Of a stretch of DNA of 62,380 nucleotides, positions 57,104 through 62,380 are shown one piece after another (within the stretch, counting starts at the first letter, position 1; each line of letters starts with the position of its first letter). The position numbers were made by a program, and so were the translations under genes. The stretch is from Acidobacteriota bacterium. Its GTDB lineage: Bacteria; Acidobacteriota; Terriglobia; Terriglobales; Acidobacteriaceae. The notes beneath the pieces are model-generated. The model saw only the letters and a program-made list of their open reading frames with translations. It made no database searches and was not told where the DNA came from. The DNA lies in NCBI GenBank assembly GCA_019351975.1, contig JABBOG010000022.1, positions 1 to 62,380 on the forward strand, given 5' to 3'.

Positions 57104-57694
57104 CTACTTACGTTTGGTGGCGACTTTTTTGCGGGCTACGGGACCCTTGGCGGGGGTCTTTTTGGCGGCGGGACGCTTCTTGGCGGCGTCCTTCTTTGCG
57201 ACAGGCTTTGCCGCAGCTTTTGGTGCAGCTACAGCGCCCTTGGCTGCAGCCTTCTTGGCTGCGGATTTGGTGGCTGCGGCGGCGTCGGATTTCGAAGGCG
57301 CCGCAGCAGAGGTGGCGAGCCGCTGGAGCTTCGCGGCGTGGGTTTCCAGAAGCTTTTCGATCTGCTTGAGGAGCATGCCGGTCTGCATGGGTTTAACGAG
57401 CATTTTATCGGCGCCGAAGTCGGCCCAGTCGTCGTCGGGGAAGGCGGTAAGGAGGGCGACGGCGGGGTGGTAGGGTGCGGTCCGCGCGGCCTGGATGACC
57501 TCACGGCCAGCTGCGTCGCTCTCCATGCGCATGTCGGTGATGACCATCTGGTACTCGCGCAGCTTGATCTTGGACTTGCCTTCGCGTGCGGAGGCGGCGG
57601 TATCGACATCGTAGCCGCTGATTTCGAGAACGGCCTTCATGGTGAGCAGGACACTAACTTCGTCATCGACGAGCAGAACACGGCGCTTTGCCAA
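57104..57694 (-). CDS. response regulator receiver domain fused to a histone-H1-like tail
   Basis: A 196-residue protein. Residues 1-120 are a receiver domain: RRVLLVDDEVSVLLTMKAVL (acidic pair), MVITDMRMESDAAGREV (phospho-acceptor D), VALLTAFPDDDWADFGADK (the conserved T), KMLVKPMQTGM (the conserved K). Residues about 130-196 are a Lys/Ala/Pro-rich tail of AAKK and PAAKKTPAKG repeats, like eukaryotic H1 or bacterial H1-like proteins that bind DNA. It starts at TTG 57694 with AGGAGA five bases upstream. No kinase is adjacent on this strand. Gene ends at the TAG/TTA region near 57104. Confidence 0.9.
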   Translation of the reverse strand: MAKRRVLLVDDEVSVLLTMKAVLEISGYDVDTAASAREGKSKIKLREYQMVITDMRMESDAAGREVIQAARTAPYHPAVALLTAFPDDDWADFGADKMLVKPMQTGMLLKQIEKLLETHAAKLQRLATSAAAPSKSDAAAATKSAAKKAAAKGAVAAPKAAAKPVAKKDAAKKRPAAKKTPAKGPVARKKVATKRK

Positions 57695-57813
57695 GGGAAT
57701 CTCCTGAGAGGGTTTATAGCCCGTAGATAGGGTGAGCGGCTGTTGGGTTGGAGCAAACAGCTCAACGTACTATCGTCGCAGCTTGGCGTGCGGTGTGCAA
57801 GGGGCTGGGGTTT

Positions 57814-59472
57814 TCAGGCGACGACTTCGAAGGGGCGCATCATGTCGTTGGCCTCGTGTTCGAGGATGTGACAGTGGTAGAGATATTTGCCGGGGTAGCC
57901 GTTGAAGTTGACGAGGATGCGGGTAATGAGACCGGACGGGCACTGCACGACGTCCCTGAAGCCGGTCTCGTTGGGCTCAGGAGGGAGCGGGTCGGCGATA
58001 TAGTGAAGGCCGCGGCTGTTGCGGTAAGCGAAGACGTCGAAGGCGCGGCGATCGAGGACCTGAAAGCGCACGAGGTGGAGATGCATGGGGTGCGTGTCTT
58101 CGGTGAGGTTGATGAACTCCCAGATTTCGGTGGCGTTGAGGCGTGGCTGCTCGGTGACGGGCTCGTGCCAGCGCTTCTTGTTGAGCAGCATTACCATGGG
58201 GTTGCCGAGCGGGGAGAGAGCTTCGTCGAGCGTGATGGAGCGCGTGACGGTGGCGGCGGAGGTCTGCGCGCGGGGAACGGCGCGCAGCGCGGTGGGGATG
58301 TACTGCGCGGGCGTGGCGGACGCTGTGGCGGCGACGCGTAACTGGAGGATACCGAGGCCGTTGTCCAAAAGGTGAAGGTTTTGACCAGCGGCTTTGGTGA
58401 GGTCGATGAGGAGATCGGCGCGCTCGGCGGGGGCGAGCAGCAGGTTGTTCATGGAAACGGGTGCGGGCAGCAGTCCCTGATCGGAGCCGATCTGGTGGAA
58501 GGGTTGATGGCCGGAGAGCGAGAGCGCGAAGAATCGGCTGTTGGCGGCGTTGAGCAGGCGGAGACGGTAGAGGCGTGGCTCGACGTCGAGGTAGGGGCGG
58601 AGCTTGCCGTTCACGAGGATGGCGTCACCGTCGAATTCGGGAACCCAGGGGTGTTCGGGGTCGCCGGAGTCCGGATAGTAGAGCTGGGCGTCGGCGGTGA
58701 GGAGGCGGTCGTAGAGGGTGATGGGCAGCTCGTATGGGCCTGAGGGAAGGTTGAGCGCGTCTTCGGTAGGGTCGCGGAGGATGGCCATGCCGACGAGGCC
58801 GGCGTAGATATTGAGGCGGTTAAGGCCCATGGCGTGGTCGTGATACCAGAGCATGGCGGGATCTTGCTGGAGTGGATAGCGGCAGGAGCGGGCGTGGCCG
58901 GGGGTGTACCAGTCGTCGGGGTAGCCGTCGTCGCGGCTGGGTGTGCGGCCGCCGTGGAGGTGGACGCAGGTGCGGACTTCGGGGACATCGTGGCCGCAGC
59001 CGTGGAGGCTGTAGTCGATGGGGAGGAAGTGCCTGGTGGGGAGCTGGTTAAGCCACTCGACGGAGAGGGGATGGCCGCAGCGGGCATCGAGGATTGGCGC
59101 GAGGGCGCTGGGGTTTGCGGTGGGATGATATGCGTCGGCGTAGACCCACATGCGCGTGGGCGGGAGGTCGCGGTGGAGCTGAACGTGGGTTTCACGCATC
59201 GCAATACGGGATTTGCCGTCGGCGTTGATGTGTATTGGCGTCGGCATTGGGAGCACATCCACAAAGGGGGTCAGGGAAGCCGCGTGGATCATGGGCGGCA
59301 TGGGCTTCGCGCTGTCTGTGGGGGACGCGGCGCGCGGCGTCATCGGCATGGACATCTGCCGGGGCGCCGTCGGCAGGAGCGGCTGCGCGAGGCCGCGGCG
59401 TGTGGTCCAGGCGGCAGAGGCGAGGGCGGCGGCGGTGGCCTGCTGGAGGAAGGTGCGGCGGGTGGGCGGCAA
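57814..59472 (-). CDS. multicopper oxidase (CotA/bilirubin-oxidase-like), Tat-exported
   Basis: A 552-residue exported copper oxidase. It starts with a twin-arginine signal (RRTFLQQATAAALASAAW). All four copper-ligand blocks are present: CVHLHGGRTPSRDDGYP, MLWYHDHAMGLNRLN, HPMHLHLVRFQVLDRR and YLYHCHILEHEANDMM with the type 1 copper Cys-His and axial Met. This pattern matches CotA-type laccases. The frame is open to GTG 59514, but that codon lies in the 3' arm of an upstream terminator hairpin on the same strand; TTG 59472, right before the Tat motif (MPPTRRTF), is preferred although it lacks a strong ribosome site. A phosphoesterase gene precedes it. Confidence 0.93.
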   Translation of the reverse strand: MPPTRRTFLQQATAAALASAAWTTRRGLAQPLLPTAPRQMSMPMTPRAASPTDSAKPMPPMIHAASLTPFVDVLPMPTPIHINADGKSRIAMRETHVQLHRDLPPTRMWVYADAYHPTANPSALAPILDARCGHPLSVEWLNQLPTRHFLPIDYSLHGCGHDVPEVRTCVHLHGGRTPSRDDGYPDDWYTPGHARSCRYPLQQDPAMLWYHDHAMGLNRLNIYAGLVGMAILRDPTEDALNLPSGPYELPITLYDRLLTADAQLYYPDSGDPEHPWVPEFDGDAILVNGKLRPYLDVEPRLYRLRLLNAANSRFFALSLSGHQPFHQIGSDQGLLPAPVSMNNLLLAPAERADLLIDLTKAAGQNLHLLDNGLGILQLRVAATASATPAQYIPTALRAVPRAQTSAATVTRSITLDEALSPLGNPMVMLLNKKRWHEPVTEQPRLNATEIWEFINLTEDTHPMHLHLVRFQVLDRRAFDVFAYRNSRGLHYIADPLPPEPNETGFRDVVQCPSGLITRILVNFNGYPGKYLYHCHILEHEANDMMRPFEVVA

Positions 59473-59503
59473 GGTCGGCGGTGCTCCAAGGGTGAAGGCA
59501 GTT

Positions 59504-59543
59504 AAAAAGAGCACGCACCCTTGGTTGAAGGTGCGTGCTCTTT
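59504..59543 (-). terminator. Rho-independent terminator downstream of the phosphoesterase gene
   Basis: Read on the minus strand, AAAGAGCACGCACC (59543-59530) pairs perfectly with GGTGCGTGCTCTTT (59519-59506) around a 10-nt loop, and TTTTT covers 59508-59504. On the plus strand a shorter T-run (TTT) follows as well. Confidence 0.9.
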
Positions 59544-59580
59544 AGGCTAAACAAGGTTGATGAAAGGACGGTGAACCGGC

Positions 59581-61314
59581 CTAGTTGCCTTTGTTGACGA
59601 CGGCTGCGGCTGCACTGGTGGAGGTGACGACAGCACCCGTTGTGGGGTTGAGGATGACCGGCGTGGGATTCGGCGGAGCACCGTTGGTGGAGGTGAGGTT
59701 GAGCATGTTCATGAGGGTTCCAGCGCCAGCGTCGAAGGAACCGCTGCCGATGCGCTGGCTGCCGAGGAAGACGTCTTCAATGAAGCGTGGGATGGAGGCC
59801 TGTTCGGTGGGGGTGTTATCCACGTAGTTCTTCTTGGCCCAGGGCGAGATGACGACCATCGGCAGGCGCGGGCCGTGACCGCAGCGTCCCTGCACGGGCA
59901 TACCGTTGGAGTTGGGTCCGGGGAGGGTAGGTGCGCTGCCGTTGCAGATGGCGGAGTCGGAGCTGGTCTGCGAGAAGTTGACCAGGTCGGTGACGTGATC
60001 GTACCAGCCGTCGGAGTCGTCGTAGTTGATGATGATGACGGTGCTGGACCAGAAGGGCGACTGCTGGATCATGTTGATCTCATTGACGATGAAGTTCTGC
60101 TCGTCGAGGGGATCGGAGTATCCGCCGTGGCCATCCTCATAGCCTGGAGCCTTGAGGAAGCTGACGGAGGCCATGGTGGGTGTGGCTGCGGTGAGGGCTG
60201 CGTTGAAGTCGAGCACGTCGTACTCGTGGTTGGCACCGGCGGCGTCAGGCGCTCCGATGGCTACACCGGGCGTGGGGCGCGTGTGGTTGGGGTTGGCGGT
60301 GCTGGCGTAGTACTGGAAGGGCTGGTGGTGGGGGATGTAGTCCACCGTGGCGGGATTTCCGGGGATGTAGACCGACGGTGTGGAGCGGCTGCCGGTGGCT
60401 TCTCCTGGAAGGCAGCCGGTGGTGCCGTTCTTGTTGGTGATGGAGAGGTTGAAGCCGCCCTGGAAGAAGCCCCAGGTGACGCCGGCGGCGTTGAGGAGAT
60501 CACCGACGTTCTTGCCGGTCATGCTGAAGTTCTTGGTCGGGCTGGAGCAGACGTCAAAGCTGGGGTCAACGTCACCGATATCGGTGTATCCCCCCTGACC
60601 GTCGGGGATGACGGATGACGAGATAGCAGAGTAGGGGACGTTGAAGGGGTAGAGAACGCCGTTGGTCTGGCCGGAGGCGAGTTCGAGCGCGCCGGGGGTG
60701 GAGGGACCGAAGGCGCCGCCGAAGGAGTGGTCGTTCATGGCGTAGTTCTGCGCGTAGTTCCACAGGGCAGTGACGGTGTTGCCGTCGTAGTAGCCCATGG
60801 TGAGGGCGGTGGTTCCGGCGATGCCGGGGGCGTCGGTCTGGTTGACCATGGCGGCGGTGTCGCCGTTACCGACGGAGAGGGGGAAGAGGTCCATCTTGCC
60901 GTTGTCGAAGGCGAGCTGCTCGGCGGCGTAGTTGTGGTCCTGATCGTTGGTTGCGGCCTGCGCTGGGGAGAGGCGGAAGGGATTGGCTGCGGAGGTGCCG
61001 TTGCCGGAGGTGAGGTTGGGGTTGGAGGTGAGCAGATTGGGGTTGGAGACGTAGTTATTGATGTTGGTGGGGGTGCCAGTGGCGGCGGTGAAGGTGGTTC
61101 CGCCGGTGTTGGTGGCATTGGGATAGGTGCCGTAGTAGTGGTCGAAGGAGACGTTCTCGCCGTAGATGACGACGATGTGCTTGATGGCGGTCTGCGGCGA
61201 GACGGCGACCGCAGCTGGCGTGGTGGTCACGGTGGGGTTAGGAGGCGTGACGCTGCCGCAGCCTGTGAGGGCGAGTGCAGCAGTAATGGAAAGAGCGGAA
61301 ACCTTGCGAATCAT
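59581..61314 (-). CDS. alkaline phosphatase superfamily phosphoesterase (phospholipase C / AcpA-like) lipoprotein
   Basis: A 577-residue exported phosphoesterase. The signal peptide ends ALALTGCGSV, a clear lipobox (LTGC). The catalytic start HIVVIYGENVSFDHYYGTYP carries the metal/nucleophile Glu-Asn of the phospholipase C/acid phosphatase family; further motifs are NDQDHNYAAEQLAF, MGYYDGNTVTALWNYA with MNDHSFGG, VIIINYDDSDGWYDHV and GHGPRLPMVVISPWA. These match AcpA/phospholipase C family proteins; the substrate (lipid or phosphomonoester) is open. ATG 61314 follows a GAGGC site. A terminator lies 38-77 nt after its stop. Confidence 0.92.
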   Translation of the reverse strand: MIRKVSALSITAALALTGCGSVTPPNPTVTTTPAAVAVSPQTAIKHIVVIYGENVSFDHYYGTYPNATNTGGTTFTAATGTPTNINNYVSNPNLLTSNPNLTSGNGTSAANPFRLSPAQAATNDQDHNYAAEQLAFDNGKMDLFPLSVGNGDTAAMVNQTDAPGIAGTTALTMGYYDGNTVTALWNYAQNYAMNDHSFGGAFGPSTPGALELASGQTNGVLYPFNVPYSAISSSVIPDGQGGYTDIGDVDPSFDVCSSPTKNFSMTGKNVGDLLNAAGVTWGFFQGGFNLSITNKNGTTGCLPGEATGSRSTPSVYIPGNPATVDYIPHHQPFQYYASTANPNHTRPTPGVAIGAPDAAGANHEYDVLDFNAALTAATPTMASVSFLKAPGYEDGHGGYSDPLDEQNFIVNEINMIQQSPFWSSTVIIINYDDSDGWYDHVTDLVNFSQTSSDSAICNGSAPTLPGPNSNGMPVQGRCGHGPRLPMVVISPWAKKNYVDNTPTEQASIPRFIEDVFLGSQRIGSGSFDAGAGTLMNMLNLTSTNGAPPNPTPVILNPTTGAVVTSTSAAAAVVNKGN

Positions 61315-61472
61315 GCGGAGCCTCGAGTGCTGAGTGTTTGGGAAACTCCTCTGTGATATCGGATGTAGATGAATGTAGATTGAATGGAGCGTGAATTTCC
61401 CGGTTGCAGCAACGGGGACGGGGTGTGGCCGCGACGAAGCGAAGCCGCATCCTAACTACAATGTTGCGAGAG

Positions 61473-61481
61473 TGATATACT
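61473..61481 (+). promoter_or_regulatory. extended -10 promoter upstream of infC
   Basis: TGATATACT at 61473-61481 fits the extended -10 form TGnTATAnT. An inverted repeat GCGAG-(9)-CTCGC flanks it at 61466-61484. A transcription start near 61488 leaves a leader of about 85 nt before infC. The rest of 61315-61572 shows nothing else. Confidence 0.5.
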
Positions 61482-61572
61482 CGCGAGTGCACTGGTTTCC
61501 TGCGTAGGCTGAAGAAATCAAACAATCCAATGAGAACATGGCCGCTGTGAGTGCGTGCCGTGGAGGCTGAAT

Positions 61573-62208
61573 ATTCCACCGTTAGATAAACGCTCCGTTA
61601 AATCTTTTATCCGTACCAATGAGCGCATCCGTGCGCGTGAAGTCCGCGTCATCGACGAGAACGGCGAACAGCTGGGTGTGATGGCGCCATTTGAGGCGCT
61701 GAAGATGGCGCGCGAGAAGATGCTGGATCTGGTTGAGATCTCGCCGAATGCCGTGCCGCCGGTGTGCAAGATTCAGGACTACGGCAAGTATCTGTATGAG
61801 AAGGATAAGGGCGACCGGGCTGCGCGCAAGAAGCAGAAGGTCATTGTTATCAAGGAAGTGAAGTTCTCGGTAACCGTGGATGAGCACGACTACCAGACCA
61901 AGAAGAACCAGGCTGTCCGGTTCCTTGGCGACGGCGACAAGGTGAAGGCAAGTTTGCGCTTCAAGGGCCGCCAGATGGCGCATCGCGATCTGGGCTACAA
62001 GATCATCAACAAGCTGATTCTGGATATCGGCGATGCGGGCATTGTGGAGTTTATGCCGCGCATGGAGGGAACGACGCTGCACGCGATCATTGCGCCGGCG
62101 AAGAAGGCAGAGGTGCAGCAGCCACCCGCTGCGCCGAAGCCGTCCAAGCCAGCTGCGGCTCCGGCTCCGGCTGCGGCTCCTGTAGCTGCTTCAGCTCCGA
62201 ACGCATAG
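61573..62208 (+). CDS. infC: translation initiation factor IF-3
   Basis: IF-3 binds the 30S subunit and checks the start codon. The body is canonical: FIRTNERIRAREVRVIDENG, EALKMAREKMLDLVEISPNA, the linker, then KVIVIKEVKFSVTVDEHDYQ and KASLRFKGRQMAHRDLGYKI. The start is unusual: GGAGG (61562-61566) stands six bases before ATT 61573, giving I/M-PPLDKRSVKSF, whereas the first standard codon, GTG 61555, lies upstream of that site. AUU starts are known for E. coli infC, where they allow IF-3 autoregulation. The protein has a Pro/Ala-rich tail of about 35 residues. Length 211 residues. Confidence 0.93.
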   Translation: MPPLDKRSVKSFIRTNERIRAREVRVIDENGEQLGVMAPFEALKMAREKMLDLVEISPNAVPPVCKIQDYGKYLYEKDKGDRAARKKQKVIVIKEVKFSVTVDEHDYQTKKNQAVRFLGDGDKVKASLRFKGRQMAHRDLGYKIINKLILDIGDAGIVEFMPRMEGTTLHAIIAPAKKAEVQQPPAAPKPSKPAAAPAPAAAPVAASAPNA

Positions 62209-62226
62209 GCATTAGGAAGAAAGGCG

Positions 62227-62260
62227 ACGCCCGCGAGAGTCTCTCGCGGGCGTTGTTTGT
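62227..62260 (+). terminator. Rho-independent terminator after infC
   Basis: ACGCCCGCGAGA (62227-62238) and TCTCGCGGGCGT (62242-62253) form a perfect 12-bp stem with a 3-nt loop, followed by TGTTTGT. It indicates that infC is not co-transcribed with rpmI-rplT here, at least not without readthrough. Confidence 0.85.
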
Positions 62261-62293
62261 AGCTGGGTTGGTTCTGGTGCCGTCTTCCTGCAG

Positions 62294-62380
62294 TTAGCGC
62301 TCGAGGCCCCACTCGTTGACGAAGTGGAAGCCGCGGTCGAGGAGAGGGTAGTGGGATGGCAGGGGGACGCGTGCAAGCGT
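62294..62380 (-). CDS. C-terminal end of an unidentified protein (partial)
   Basis: On the minus strand the frame is open from the window edge to TAA (62294-62296) and reads ...RVPLPSHYPLLDRGFHFVNE-WGLER. Only 28 residues are visible. Codon choice (C-ending on the minus strand) matches the other minus-strand genes nearby. The family cannot be named. Confidence 0.5.
   Translation of the reverse strand, partial: TLARVPLPSHYPLLDRGFHFVNEWGLER

Noticed and set aside
1-62380. Search for tRNA, rRNA, phage, insertion sequence or defence genes
   Set aside because: No cloverleaf-type sequence, transposase, integrase, restriction or toxin-antitoxin pattern was recognised by reading. The P-loop protein at 37342 was considered as a zeta-toxin-like protein but has no antitoxin next to it.

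Overview
The window looks like a chromosomal piece of a high-GC soil Acidobacteriota, family Acidobacteriaceae (Terriglobus/Edaphobacter/Granulicella type). This is inferred from the gene content and style: yajC-secD-secF followed by tonB-exbB-exbD-exbD, a nadA-nadB-nadC cluster, a VWFA-related secreted protein, a long secreted protein with NHL and Ig-like repeats next to a small outer-membrane barrel, and dispersed hairpin elements with a GGCTAAAGCC core. No rRNA, tRNA, CRISPR array, insertion sequence or prophage was recognised. Nearly everything is housekeeping or envelope-related chromosomal content.

Layout. 0-7.7 kb: the end of a membrane protein, a bestrophin-like channel, then a secretion and energy-transduction block (yajC, secD, secF, tonB, exbB, exbD, exbD) closed by a textbook terminator at 7668-7703. 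7.7-13.8 kb: an rRNA methyltransferase, an SDR/TetR divergent pair, a two-gene flavin/haem-type pair (HugZ/DUF2470-like and UPF0303) and an AsmA-like protein. 13.8-18.4 kb: a 45-residue membrane peptide divergent from a YfdX-like exported protein, nagA, a 64-residue Cys-motif protein, MmcQ/YjbR, DoxX and a second SDR. 18.4-22.3 kb: de novo NAD synthesis (nadA, nadB, nadC) on the minus strand. 22.6-35.9 kb: a glycine/tyrosine-rich secreted protein, a multi-PAS histidine kinase, an acyltransferase, OsmC, a CDF metal exporter, several small or DUF proteins, a polytopic membrane protein and an L,D-transpeptidase. 35.9-40.5 kb: dnaB, a P-loop kinase-like protein, a class V aminotransferase, an isoprenylcysteine methyltransferase-like protein and YqeY.

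40.5-57.0 kb: a five-gene MoxR/DUF58/DUF4350/DUF4129/membrane-protein operon, an OFA-family transporter with a tiny partner subunit at 48014-48169, the Ig-repeat protein and its barrel neighbour, a GAF-PAS histidine kinase with a single-domain response regulator, and an M42-like peptidase. 57.1-62.4 kb: a receiver domain fused to a histone-H1-like tail, a CotA-type multicopper oxidase, a phosphoesterase lipoprotein, infC and the end of one more gene.

The most notable observations are these. (1) The plus strand is G-rich up to about 40.5 kb and again after about 57.0 kb, but C-rich between, whichever strand the genes lie on. This suggests an inverted segment of about 16.5 kb. (2) A dispersed hairpin element sits in frame inside nadB, with a related intergenic copy at 31.3 kb. 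(3) At least six genes have a TANNNT box 6 or 7 nt before ATG and no Shine-Dalgarno, the mark of leaderless transcription. (4) infC appears to start at AUU. (5) The receiver/H1-tail fusion is unusual. I did not find a convincing wholly new multi-gene system; the closest candidates are the haem/flavin pair, the MoxR operon and the transporter/micro-subunit pair.
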